Shown: positions 49,924 through 62,016 of the stretch, piece by piece
How the letters are laid out: each line of letters begins with the position of its first letter
Numbering within the stretch: position 1 is the first letter of the stretch
Assembly: GCA_033782935.1 (NCBI GenBank)
Contig: JAWQEG010000369.1
Coordinates: 1,617,501 to 1,681,500 of the forward strand
Direction of reading: 5' to 3'
Origin: Petrolisthes cinctipes
Taxonomy: Eukaryota; Arthropoda; Malacostraca; Decapoda; Porcellanidae
Length of the DNA: 64,000 nt
Program-made: the position numbers and the translations under genes
The notes under the pieces: model-generated
What the model was told of the DNA's origin: nothing
Database searches by the model: none
What the model saw: only the letters and a program-made list of their open reading frames with translations

Positions 49924-51249
49924 AGAGTATTTTCAAAATACATGCTCAAAACATACTGAAAATCGATCTTTTAGGTGCACAAAAGTCGATATGTGCATGC
50001 ATCTTCAGTACCCGTTTATATCTCAAATTCAGGCTCAAAACACCCGAAAATTCGATATTTTGGGGTCCCAGAAGCGATCTGTACATGCCTACTCCGTGTT
50101 AGAGTATTTTCAAAATACAGGCCCAAAACATGCTGAAAATCTATATTTTTGGTGCCCAAAGTCAATATGTGCATGTATCTTCTGTACCCGTTTATATCTC
50201 AAATTCAGGCTCAAAACACCCGAAAATTCAATATTTTGGGGTCCCAGAAGCAATCTGTACATGCCTACTCAGTGCTAGAATATTTTCAAAATATAGGCTA
50301 AAAACATGCTAAAAATCGACATTTTAGGTGCCAAAAAATCGATATCTCAAATTCAGTCCCAAAACACCCGAAAATTCAATATTTAGAGGTCCCAGAAGGT
50401 ATCTGTACATGCCTACTCCGTGTTAGAGTATTTTCAAAATACAGGCCCAAAACATGCTGAAAATCGATATTTTTGGTGCCCAAAGTCAATATGTGCATGT
50501 ATCTTCTGTACCCGTTTATATCTCAAATTCAGGCTCAAAATACCCGAAAATTCAATATTTTGGGGTCCCAGAAGCAATCTGTACATGCCTACTCAGTGCT
50601 AGAATATTTTCAAAATATAGGCTAAAAACATGCTAAAAATCGATCTTTTAGGTGCCAAAAAGTCGATATCTCAAATTCAGTCCCAAAACACCCGAAAATT
50701 CGATATTTAGGGGTCCCAGAAGCGATCTGTACATGCCTACTCCGTGTTAGAGTATTTTCAAAATACATGCTCAAAACATACTGAAAATCGATCTTTTAGG
50801 TGCACAAAAGTCGATATGTGCATGCATCTTCAGTACCCGTTTATATCTCAAATTCAGGCTCAAAACACCCGAAAATTCAATATTTTGGGGTCCCAGAAGC
50901 AATCTGTACATGCCTACTCAGTGTTAGAGTATTTTCAAAATACAGGCCTAAAACATGCTGAAAATCGATATTTTAGATGCCCAAAGTCAATATGTGCATG
51001 TATCTTCTGTACCCGTTTATATCTCAAATTCAGGCTCAAAACAATCGAAAATTCAATATTTTGGGGTCCCAGAAGCAATCTGTACATGCCTACACAGTGC
51101 TAGAATATTTTCAAAATATAGGCTAAAAACATGCTAAAAATCGACATTTTAGGTGCCAAAAAATCGATATCTCAAATTCAGTCCCAAAACACCCGAAAAT
51201 TCGATATTTAGAGGTCCCAGAAGGTATCTGTACATGCCTACTCCGTGTT
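49924..51249 (+). repeat. 1.64-kb period, copy 2
   Basis: It matches 48283 onward with the same S variant (AATTCAATATTTAGAGG, about 50370) and the same CAAAATACCCG L2. The L1 at 50749 continues into a normal L2 and S (501 bp) instead of the chimeric S of copy 1. Confidence 0.8.
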
Positions 51250-52251
51250 AGAGTATTTTCAAAATACAGGCTAAATACTTACTGAAAATCGATCTTTTAG
51301 GTGCCCAAAAGTCGATATGTGCATGCATCTTCTGTACCCGTTTATATCTCAAATTCTGGCCCTAAACACCCGAAAATTCGATATTTTGGGGTCCCAGAAG
51401 CGATCTGTACATGCCTACTCCGTGTTAGAGTATTTTCAAAATTCAGGCCCAAAACATGCTGAAAATCGATATTTTTGGTACCCAAAGTCAATATGTGCAT
51501 GTATCTTCTGTACCCGTTTATATCTCAAATTCAGGCTCAAAACACCCGAAAATTCAATATTTTGGGGTCCCAGAAGCAATCTGTACATGCCTACTCAGTG
51601 CTAGAATTTTTTCAAAATATAGGCTAAAAACATGCTAAAAATCGATCTTTTAGGTGCCAAAAAGTCGATATCTCAAATTCAGTCCCAAAACACCCGAAAA
51701 TTCGATATTTAGGGGTCCCAGAAGCGATCTGTACATGCCTACTCCGTGTTAGAGTATTTTCAAAATACATGCTCAAAACATACTGAAAATCGATCTTTTA
51801 GGTGCACAAAAGTCGATATGTGCATGCATCTTCAGTACCCGTTTATATCTCAAATTCAGGCTCAAAACACCCGAAAATTCAATATTTTGGGGTCCCAGAA
51901 GCAATCTGTACATGCCTACTCAGTGTTAGAGTATTTTCAAAATACAGGCCCAAAACATGCTGAAAATCGATATTTTAGATGCCCAAAGTCAATATGTGCA
52001 TGTATCTTCTGTACCCGTTTATATCTCAAATTCAGGCTCAAAACACCCGAAAATTCAATATTTTGGGGTCCCAGAAGCAATCTGTACATGCCTACACAGT
52101 GCTAGAATATTTTCAAAATATAGGCTAAAAACATGCTAAAAATCGACATTTTAGGTGCCAAAAAATCGATATCTCAAATTCAGTCCCAAAACACCCGAAA
52201 ATTCGATATTTAGAGGTCCCAGAAGGTATCTGTACATGCCTACTCCGTGTT

Positions 52252-52929
52252 AGAGTATTTTCAAAATACAGGCCAAAAACTTACTGAAAATCGATCTTTT
52301 AGGTGCCCAAAAGTCGATATGTGCATGCATCTTCTGTACGCGTTTATATCTCAAATTCTGGCCCAAAACACCCGAAAATTCGATATTTAGGGGTCCCAGA
52401 AGCGATCTGTATATGCCTACTCCGTGTTAGAGTATTTTCAAAATACATGCTCAAAACATACTGAAAATCGATCTTTTAGGTGCACAAAAGTCGATATGTG
52501 CATGCATCTTCAGTACCCGTTTATATCTCAAATTCAGGCTCAAAACACCCGAAAATTCGATATTTTGGGGTCCCAGAAGCGATCTGTACATGCCTACTCC
52601 GTGTTAGAGTATTTTCAAAATTGAGGCCCAAAACATGCTGAAAATCGATATTTTTGGTGCCCAAAGTCAATATGTGCATGTATCTTCTGTACCCGTTTAT
52701 ATCTCAAATTCAAGCTCAAAACACCCGAAAATTCAATATTTTGGGGTCCCAGAAGCAATCTGTACATGCCTACTCAGTGCTAGAATATTTTCAAAATATA
52801 GGCTAAAATCATGCTAAAAATCGATCTTTTAGGTGCCAAAAAGTCGATATCTCAAATTCAGTCCCAAAACACCCGAAAATTCGATATTTAGGGGTCCCAG
52901 AAGCGATCTGTACATGCCTACTCCGTGTT
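52252..52929 (+). repeat. Tetramer unit L1-L1-L2-S (678 bp)
   Basis: Two L1 monomers of different flavour lie next to each other (52252-52428 with CAGGCCAAAAAC, then 52429 with CATGCTCAAAAC) before L2 and S. The tail of the first carries TTTAGGGGTCCC, which is normally typical of S monomers, so it may derive from an S restored to full length by exchange. Confidence 0.8.
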
Positions 52930-55604
52930 AGAGTATTTTCAAAATACATGCTCAAAACATACTGAAAATCGATCTTTTAGGTGCACAAAAGTCGATATGT
53001 GCATGCATCTTCAGTACCCGTTTATATCTCAAATTCAGGCTCAAAACACCCGAAAATGCAATATTTTGGGGTCCCAGAAGCAATCTGTACATGCCTACTC
53101 AGTGTTAGAGTATTTTCAAAAAATACAGGCCAAAAACATGCTGAAAATCGATATTTTAGATGCCCAAAGTCAATATGTGCATGTATCTTCTGTACCCGTT
53201 TATATCTCAAATTCAGGCTCAAAACACCCGAAAATTCAATATTTTGGGGTCCCAGAAGCAATCTGTACATGCCTACACAGTGCTAGAATATTTTCAAAAT
53301 ATAGGCTAAAAACATGCTAAAAATCGACATTTTAGGTGCCAAAAAATCGATATATCAAATTCAGTCCCAAAACACCTGAAAATTCGATATTTAGAGGTCC
53401 CAGAAGGTATCTGTACATGCCTACTCCGTGTTAGAGTATTTTCAAAATACAGGCCAAAAATTACTGAAAATCGATCTTTTAGGTGCCCAAAAGTTGATAT
53501 GTGCATGCATCTTCTGTACCCGTTTATATCTCAAATTCTAGCCCTAAACACCCGAAAATTCGATATTTTGGGGTCCCAGAAGCGATCTGTACATGCCTAC
53601 TCCGTGTTAGAGTATTTTCAAAATTCAGGCCCAAAACATGCTGAAAATCGATATTTTTGGTGCCCAAAGTCAATATGTGCATGTATCTTCTGTACCCGTT
53701 TATATCTCAAATTCAGGCTCAAAACACCCGAAAATTCAATATTTTGGGGTCCCAGAAGCAATCTGTACAGTGCTAGAATATTTTCAAAATATAGGCTAAG
53801 AACATGCTAAAAATCGATCTTTTAGGTGCCAAAAAGTCGATATCTCAAATTCAGTCCCAAAACACCCGAAAATTCGATATTTAGGGGTCCCAGAAGGTAT
53901 CTGTACATGCCTACTCCGTGTTAGAGTATTTTCAAAATACATGCTCAAAACATACTGAAAATCGATCTTTTAGGTGCACAAAAGTCGATATGTGCATGCA
54001 TCTTCAGTACCCGTTTATATCTCAAATTCAGGCTCAAAACACCCGAAAATTCAATATTTTGGGGTCCCAGAAGCAATCTGTACATGCCTACTCCGTGTTA
54101 GAGTATTTTCAAAATTCAGGCCCAAAACATGCTGAAAATCGATATTTTTGGTGCCCAAAGTCAATATGTGCATGAATCTTCTGTACCCGTTTATATCTCA
54201 AATTCAGGCTCAAAACACCCGAAAATTCAATATTTTGGGGTCCCAGAAGCAATCTGTACATGCCTACACAGTGCTAGAATATTTTCAAAATATAGGCTAA
54301 AAACATGCTAAAAATCGACATTTTAGGTGCCAAAAAATCGATATCTCAAATTCAGTCCCAAAACACCCGAAAATTCGATATTTAGAGGTCCCAGAAGGTA
54401 TCTGTACATGCCTACTCCGTGTTAGAGTATTTTCAAAATACAAGCCAAAAACATATTGAAAATCGATCTTTTAGGTGCCCAAAAGTCGATATGTGCATGC
54501 ATCTTCAGTACCCGTTTATATCTCAAATTCAGGCTCAAAACACCCGAAAATTCGAAATTTTGGGATCCCAGAAGCGATCTGTACATGCCTACTCCGTGTT
54601 AGAGTATTTTCAAAATTCAGGCCCAAAACATGCTGAAAATCGATATTTTTGGTGCCCAAAGTCAATATGTGCATGTATCTTCTGTACCCGTTTATATCTC
54701 AAATTCAGGCTCAAAACACCCGAAAATTCAATATTTTGGGGTCCCAGAAGCAATCTGTACATGCCTACTCAGTGCTAGAATATTTTCAAAATATAGGCTA
54801 AAAACATGCTAAAAATCGATCTTTTAGGTGCCAAAAAGTCGATATCTCAAATTCAGTCCCAAAACACCCGAAAATTCGATATTTAGGGGTCCCAGAAGCG
54901 ATCTGTACATGCCTACTCCGTGTTAGAGTATTTTCAAAATACATGCTCAAAACATACTGAAAATCGATCTTTTAGGTGCACAAAAGTCGATATGTGCATG
55001 CATCTTCAGTACCCGTTTATATCTCAAATTTAGGCTCAAAACACCCGAAAATTCAATATTTTGGGGTCCCAGAAGCAATCTGTACATGCCTACTCAGTGT
55101 TAGAGTATTTTCAAAATATACAGGCCAAAAACATGCTGAAAATCTATATTTTAGATGCCCAAAGTCAATATGTGCATGTATCTTCTGTACCCGTTTATAT
55201 CTCAAATTCAGGCTCAAAACACCCGAAAATTCAATATTTTGGGGTCCCAGAAGCAATCTGTACATGCCTACACAGTGCTAGAATATTTTCAAAATATAGG
55301 CTAAAAACATGCTAAAAATCGACATTTTAGGTGCCAAAAAATCGATATCTCAAATTCAGTCCCAAAACACCCGAAAATTCGATATTTAGAGGTCCCAGAA
55401 GGTATCTGTACATGCCTACTCCGTGTTAGAGTATTTTCAAAATACAAGCCAAAAACATATTGAAAATCGATCTTTTAGGTGCCCAAAAGTCGATATGTGC
55501 ATGCATCTTCTGTACCCGTTTATATCTCAAATTCTGGCCCAAAACACCCGAAAATTCGATATTTAGGGGTCCCAGAAGCGATCTGTACATGCTTACTCCG
55601 TGTT

Positions 55605-55752
55605 AGAGTATTTTCAAAATACATGCTCAAAACATACTGAAAATCGATCTTTTAGGTGCCAAAAAGTCGATATCTTAAATACAGTCCCAAAACACCCGAA
55701 AATTCGATATTTAGGGGTCCCAGAAGCGATCTGTACATGCCTACTCCGTGTT
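55605..55752 (+). repeat. Chimeric S monomer with an L1 front
   Basis: It starts as the CATGCTCAAAAC flavour of L1, then carries GTGCCAAAAAGTCGATATC with the 29-bp deletion and an S-type tail. The same form occurs at 55930-56077 and 56758-56905. All three have GATATCTTAAAT rather than GATATCTCAAAT, so they are copies of one chimera. Confidence 0.88.
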
Positions 55753-56512
55753 AGAGTATTTTCAAAATACATGCTCAAAACATACTGAAAATCGATCTTT
55801 TAGGTGCACAAAAGTCGATATGTGCATGCATCTTCAGTACCCGTTTATATCTCAAATTCAGGCTCAAAACACCCGAAAATTCGATATTTTGGGGTCCCAG
55901 AAGCGATCTGTACATGCTTACTCCGTGTTAGAGTATTTTCAAAATACATGCTCAAAACATACTGAAAATCGATCTTTTAGGTGCCAAAAAGTCGATATCT
56001 TAAATTCAGTCCCAAAACACCCGAAAATTCGATATTTAGGGGTCCCAGAAGCGATCTGTACATGCCTACTCCGTGTTAGAGTATTTTCAAAATACATGCT
56101 CAAAACATAATGAAAATCGATCTTTTAGGTGCACAAAAGTCGATATGTGCATGCATCTTCAGTACCCGTTTATATCTCAAATTCAGGCTCAAAACACCCG
56201 AAAATTAAATATTTTGGGGTCCCAGAAGCAATCTGTACATGCCTACTCAGTGTTAGAGTATTTTCAAAATACAGGCCAAAAACATGCTGAAAATCGATAT
56301 TTTAGATGCCCAAAGTCAATATGTGCATGTATCTTCTGTACCCGTTTATATCTCAAATTCAGGCTCAAAACACCCGAAAATTCAATATTTTGGGGTCCCA
56401 GAAGCAATCTGTACATGCCTACACAGTGCTAGAATATTTTCAAAATATAGGCTAAAAACATGCTAAAAATCGACATTTTAGGTGCCAAAAAATCGATATC
56501 TCAAATTCAGTC

Positions 56513-56520
56513 AAAAAAAA
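56513..56520 (+). repeat. A8 run in an S monomer
   Basis: CAGTCCCAAAACACCC is altered to CAGTC followed by eight A and CACCC, lengthening the unit to 503 bp. It is a private change and could be a real slippage product or a sequencing error. Confidence 0.7.
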
Positions 56521-57369
56521 CACCCGAAAATTCGATATTTAGAGGTCCCAGAAGGTATCTGTACATGCCTACTCCGTGTTAGAGTATTTTCAATATACAA
56601 GCCAAAAACATATTGAAAATCGATCTTTTAGGTGCCCAAAAGTCGATATGTGCATGCATCTTCTGTACCCGTTTATATCTCAAATTCTGGCCCAAAACAC
56701 CCGAAAATTCGATATTTAGGGGTCCCAGAAGCGATCTGTACATGCTTACTCCGTGTTAGAGTATTTTCAAAATACATGCTCAAAACATACTGAAAATCGA
56801 TCTTTTAGGTGCCAAAAAGTCGATATCTTAAATTCAGTCCCAAAACACCTGAAAATTCGATATTTAGGGGTCCCAGAAGCAATCTGTACATGCCTACTCA
56901 GTGTTAGAGTATTTTCAAAATACAGGCCAAAAACATGCTGAAAATCGATATTTTAGATGCCCAAAGTCAATATGTGCATGTATCTTCTGTACCCGTTTAT
57001 ATCTCAAATTCAGGCTCAAAACACCCGAAAATTCAATATTTTGGGGTCCCAGAAGCAATCTGTACATGCCTACACAGTGCTAGAATATTTTCAAAATATA
57101 GGCTAAAAACATGCTAAAAATCGACATTTTAGGTGCCAAAAAATCGATATCTCAAATTCAGTCCCAAAACACCCGAAAATTTGATATTTAGAGGTCCCAG
57201 AAGGTATCTGTACATTCCTACTCCGTGTTAGAGTATTTTCAAAATACAAGCCAAAAACATACTGAAAATCGATCTTTTAGGTGCCCAAAAGTCGATATGT
57301 GCATGCATCTTCTGTACCCGTTTATATCTCAAATTCTGGCCCTAAACACCCGAAAATTCGATATTTTGG

Positions 57370-59353
57370 GGTCCCAGAAGCGATCTGTACATGCCTACTC
57401 CGTGTTAGAGTATTTTCAAAATTCAGGCCCAAAACATGCTGAAAATCGATATTTTTGGTGCCCAAAGTCAATATGTGCATGTATCTTCTGTACCCGTTTA
57501 TATCTCAAATTCAGGCTCAAAACACCCGAAAATTCAATATTTTGGGGTCCCAGAAGCAATCTGTACATGCCTACACAGTGCTAGAATATTTTCAAAATAT
57601 AGGCTAAAAACATGATAAAAATCGACATTTTAGGTGCCAAAAAATCGATATCTCAAATTCAGTCCCAAAACACCCGAAAATTCAATATTTAGAGGTCCCA
57701 GAAGGTATCTATACATGCCTACTCCGTGTTAGAGTATTTTCAAAATACAGGCCAAAAACGTACTGAAAATCGATCTTTTAGGTGCCCAAAAGTCGATATG
57801 TGCATGCATCTTCTGTACCCGTTTATATCTCAAATTCTGGCCCTAAACACCCGAAAATTCGATATTTAGGGGTCCCAGAAGCGATCTGTACATGCCTACT
57901 CCGTGTTAGAGTATTTTCAAAATTCAGGCCCAAAACATGCTGAAAATCGATATTTTTGGTGCCCAAAGTCAAAATGTGCATGTATCTCCTGTACCCGTTT
58001 ATATCTCAAATTCAGGCTCAAAACACCCGAAAATTCAATATTTTGAGGTCCCAGAAACAATCTGTACATGCCTACTCAGTGCTAGAATATTTTCAAAATA
58101 TAGGCTAAAAACATGCTAAAAATCGATCTTTTAGGTGCCAAAAAGTCGATATCTCAAATTCAGTCCCAAACACCCGAAAATTCGATATTTAGGGGTCCCA
58201 GAAGCGATCTGTACATGCCTACTCCGTGTTAGAGTATTTTCAAAATACATGCTCAAAACATACTGAAAATCGATCTATTAGGTGCACAAAAGTCGATATG
58301 TGCATGCATCTTCAGTACCCGTTTATATCTCAAATTCAGGCTCAAAACACCCGAAAATTCAATATTTTGGGGTCCCAGAAGCAATCTGTACATGCCTACT
58401 CAGTGTTAGAGTATTTTCAAAATACAGGCCCAAAACATGCTGAAAATCGATATTTTAGATGCTCAAAGTCAATATGTGCATGTATCTTCTGTACCCGTTT
58501 ATATCTCAAATTCAGGCTCAAAACACCCGAAAATTCAATATTTTGGGGTCCCAGAAGCAATCTGTACATGCCTACACAGTGCTAGAATATTTTCAAAATA
58601 TAGGCTAAAAACATGCTAAAAATCGACATTTTAGGTGCCAAAAAATCGATATCTCAAATTCAGTCCCAAAACACCCGAAAATTTAATATTTAGAGGTCCC
58701 AGAAGGTATCTGTACATGCCTACTCCGTGTTAGAGTATTTTCAAAATACAGGCCAAAAACGTACTGAAAATCGATCTTTTAGGTGCCCAAAAGTCTATAA
58801 GTGCATGCATCTTCTGTACCCGTTTATATCTCAAATTCTGGCCATAAACACCCGAAAATTCAATATTTTGGGGTCCCAGAAGCAATCTGTACATGCCTAC
58901 TCCGTGTTAGAGTATTTTCAAAATTCAGGCCCAAAACATGCTGAAAATCGATATTTTTGGTGCCCAAAGTCAATATGTGCATGTATCTTCTGTACCCGTT
59001 TATATCTCAAATTCAGGCTCAAAACACCCGAAAATTCAATATTTTGGGGTCCCAGAAGCAATCTGTACAGTGCTAGAATATTTTCAAAATATAGGCTAAA
59101 AACATGCTAAAAATCGATCTTTTAGGTGCCAAAAAGTCGATATCTCAAATTCAGTCCCAAAACACCCGAAAATTCGATATTTAGGGGTCCCAGAAGCGAT
59201 CTGTACATGCCTACTCCGTGTTAGAGTATTTTCAAAATACATGCTCAAAACATACTGAAAATCGATCTTTTAGGTGCACAAAAGTCGATATGTGCATGCA
59301 TCTTCAGTACCCGTTTATATCTCAAATTCAGGCTCAAAATACCCGAAAATTCA
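57370..59353 (+). repeat. 4647-bp period, copy 1 (near-identical part)
   Basis: This stretch matches 62017-64000 at a constant offset of 4647 bp, and I noticed no difference while comparing. Shared rare variants are CATGATAAAAATCG, GGTATCTATACATG, AAAAACGTACTG, GTCAAAATGTGCATG, ATCTCCTGTACCC, GAAACAATCTG, AGTCCCAAACACCCG (1 bp short), ATCTATTAGG, GATGCTCAAAG, AGTCTATAAGTGC and GGCCATAAACACC. The period spans nine units: 501, 500, 501, 491, 500, 667, 493, 491 and 503 bp. Confidence 0.9.
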
Positions 59354-59722
59354 ATATTTTGGGGTCCCAGAAGCAATCTGTACATGCCTACTCAGTGTTA
59401 GAGTATTTTCAAAATACAGGCCCAAAACATGCTGAAAATCGATATTTTAGAAGCCCAAAGTCAATATGTGCATGTATCTTCTGTACCCGTTTATATCTCA
59501 AATTCAGGCTCAAAACACCCGAAAATTCAATATTTTGGGGTCCCAGAAGCAATCTGTACATGCCTACACAGTGCTAGAATATTTTCAAAATATAGGCTAA
59601 AAACATGCTAAAATCGATCTTTTAGGTGCCAAAAAGTCGATATCTCAAATTCAATCCCAAAACACCCGAAAATTCGATATTTAGGGGTCCCAGAAGCGAT
59701 CTGTACATGCCTACTCCGTGTT

Positions 59723-60389
59723 AGAGTATTTTCCAAATACATGCTCAAAACATACTGAAAATCGATCTTTTAGGTGCACAAAAGTCGATATGTGCATGCA
59801 TCTTCAGTACCCGTTTATATCTCAAATTCAGGCTCAAAACACCCGAAAATTCAATATTTTGGGGTCCCAGAAGCAATCTGTACATGCCTACTCAGTGTTA
59901 GAGTATTTTCAAAATAAAGGCCCAAAACATGCTGAAAATCGATATTTTAGATGCCCAAAGTCAATATGTGCATGTATCTTCTGTACCCGTTTATATCTCA
60001 AATTCAGGCTCAAAACCCCCGAAAATTCAATATTTTGGGGTCCCAGAAGCAATCTGTACATGCCTACTCCGTGTTAGAGTATTTTCAAAATTCAGGCCCA
60101 AAACATGCTGAAAATCGATATTTTTGGTGCCCAAAGTCAATATGTGCATGTATCTTCTGTACCCGTTTATATCTCAAATTCAGGCTCAAAACACCCGAAA
60201 ATTCAATATTTTGGGGTCCCAGAAGCAATCTGTACAATGCTAGAATATTTTCAAAATATAGGCTAAAAACATGCTAAAAATCGATCTTTTAGGTGCCAAA
60301 AAGTCGATATCTCAAATTCAGTCCCAAAACACCCGAAAATTCGATATTTAGGGGTCCCAGAAGCGATCTGTACATGCCTACTCCGTGTT
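59723..60389 (+). repeat. Tetramer unit L1-L2-L2-S (667 bp)
   Basis: L1 (CCAAATACATGC variant), L2 (AAAATAAAGGCCC variant), an L2 of the TTTTTGG flavour with the 10-bp tail deletion in its CTGTACAATGCT form, then S. It lies inside the 4647-bp period, so another copy is expected past the window end. Confidence 0.85.
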
Positions 60390-61876
60390 AGAGTATTTTC
60401 AAAATACATGCTCAAAACATACTGAAAATCGATCTTTTAGGTGCACAAAAGTCGATATGTGCATGCATCTTCAGTACCCGTTTATATCTCAAATTCAGGC
60501 TCAAAACACCCGAAAATTCAATATTTTGGGGTCCCAGAAGCAATCTGTACATGCCTACTCAGTGTTAGAGTATTTTCAAAATACAGGCCCAAAACATGCT
60601 GAAAATCGATATTTTAGATGCCCAAAGTCAATATGTGCATATGTATCTTCTGTACCCGTTTATATCTCAAATTCAGGCTCAAAACACCCGAAAATTCAAT
60701 ATTTTGGGGTCCCAGAAGCAATCTGTACAGTGCTAGAATATTTTCAAAATATAGGCTAAAAACATGATAAAAATCGACATTTTAGGTGCCAAAAAATCGA
60801 TATCTCAAATTCAGTCTCAAAACACCCGAAAATTCGATATTTAGAGGTCCCAGAAGGTATCTGTACATGCCTACTCCGTGTTAGAGTATTTTCAAAATAC
60901 AGGCCAAAAACATACTGAAAATCGATCTTTTAGGTGCCCAAAAGTCGATATGTGCATGCATCTTCTGTACCCGTTTATATCTCTAATTCTGGCCCTAAAC
61001 ACCCGAAAATTCGATATTTTGGGGTCCCAGAAGCGATCTGTACATGCCTACTCCGTGTTAGAGTATTTTCAAAATTCAGGCCCAAAACATGCTGAAAATC
61101 GATATTTTTGGTGCCCAAAGTCAATATGTGCATGTATCTTCTGTACCCGTTTATATCTCAAATTCAGGCTCAAAACACCCGAAAATTCAATATTTTGGGG
61201 TCCCAGAAGCAATCGGTACAGTGCTAGAATATTTTCAAAATATAGGCTAAAAACATGCTATAAATCGATCTTTTAGGTGCCAAAAAGTCGATATCTCAAA
61301 TTCAGTCCCAAAACACCCGAAAATTCGATATTTAGGGGTCCCAGAAGCGATCTGTACATGTATACTCCGTGTTAGAGTATTTTCAAAATACATGCTCAAA
61401 ACATACTGAAAATAGATCTTTTAGGTGCACAAAAGTCGATATGTGCATGCATCTTCAGTACCCGTTTATATCTCAAATTCAGGCTCAAAACACCCGAAAA
61501 TTCAATATTTTGGGGTCCCAGAAGCAATCTGTACATGCCTACTCAGTGTTAGAGTATTTTCAAAATACAGGCCCAAAACATGCTGAAAATCGATATTTTA
61601 GATGCCCAAAGTCAATATGTGCATATGTATCTTCTGTACCCGTTTATATCTCAAATTCAGGCTCAAAACACCCGAAAATTCAATATTTTGGGGTCCCAGA
61701 AGCAATCTGTACATGCCTACACAGTGCTAGAATATTTTCAAAATATAAGCTAAAAACATGCTAAAAATCGACATTTTAGGTGCCAAAAAATCGATATCTC
61801 AAATTCAGTCCCAAAACACCCGAAAATTCGATATTTAGAGGTCCCAGAAGGTATCTGTACATGCCTACTCCGTGTT
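60390..61876 (+). repeat. Tandem pair of GCATATGTATC trimers (about 984-bp period)
   Basis: The L2 monomers near 60637 and 61621 carry a 3-bp insertion (GTGCATATGTATCTTC) found nowhere else that I noticed. Units are 493, 491 and 503 bp. The 493-bp unit combines the insertion with the 10-bp deletion, and the 503-bp unit has the insertion without the deletion. The S at 60742 carries CATGATAAAAATCG, as the S at 57605 does. Confidence 0.8.
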
Positions 61877-62016
61877 AGAGTATTTTCAAAATACAGGCCA
61901 AAAACATACTGAAAATCGATCTTTTAGGTGCCCAAAAGTCGATATGTGCATGCATCTTCTGTACCCGTTTATATCTCTAAATCTGGCCCTAAACACCCGA
62001 AAATTCGATATTTTGG

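Larger units (their letters stand above)
43192..57229 (+). repeat. Region 7: heterogeneous units with chimeric S monomers
   Basis: Unit lengths from 43192 are 501, 501, 325, 501, 491, 491, 325, 501, 324, 325, 315, 491, 501, 324, 325, 491, 501, 324, 501, 501, 501, 678, 503, 490, 501, 501, 503, 325, 325, 503, 325 and 324 bp. The block 48283-49923 (501, 324, 325, 491) is partly repeated from 49924, an offset of 1641 bp. A related 501-324-325 run starts at 46327. L1-front chimeric S monomers appear only near 55.6-56.9 kb. Confidence 0.83.

Noticed and set aside
56513..56520. A8 run as a poly(A) tail of an inserted retroelement
   Set aside because: It is only eight A within an otherwise normal S monomer, with no inserted sequence or target-site duplication.
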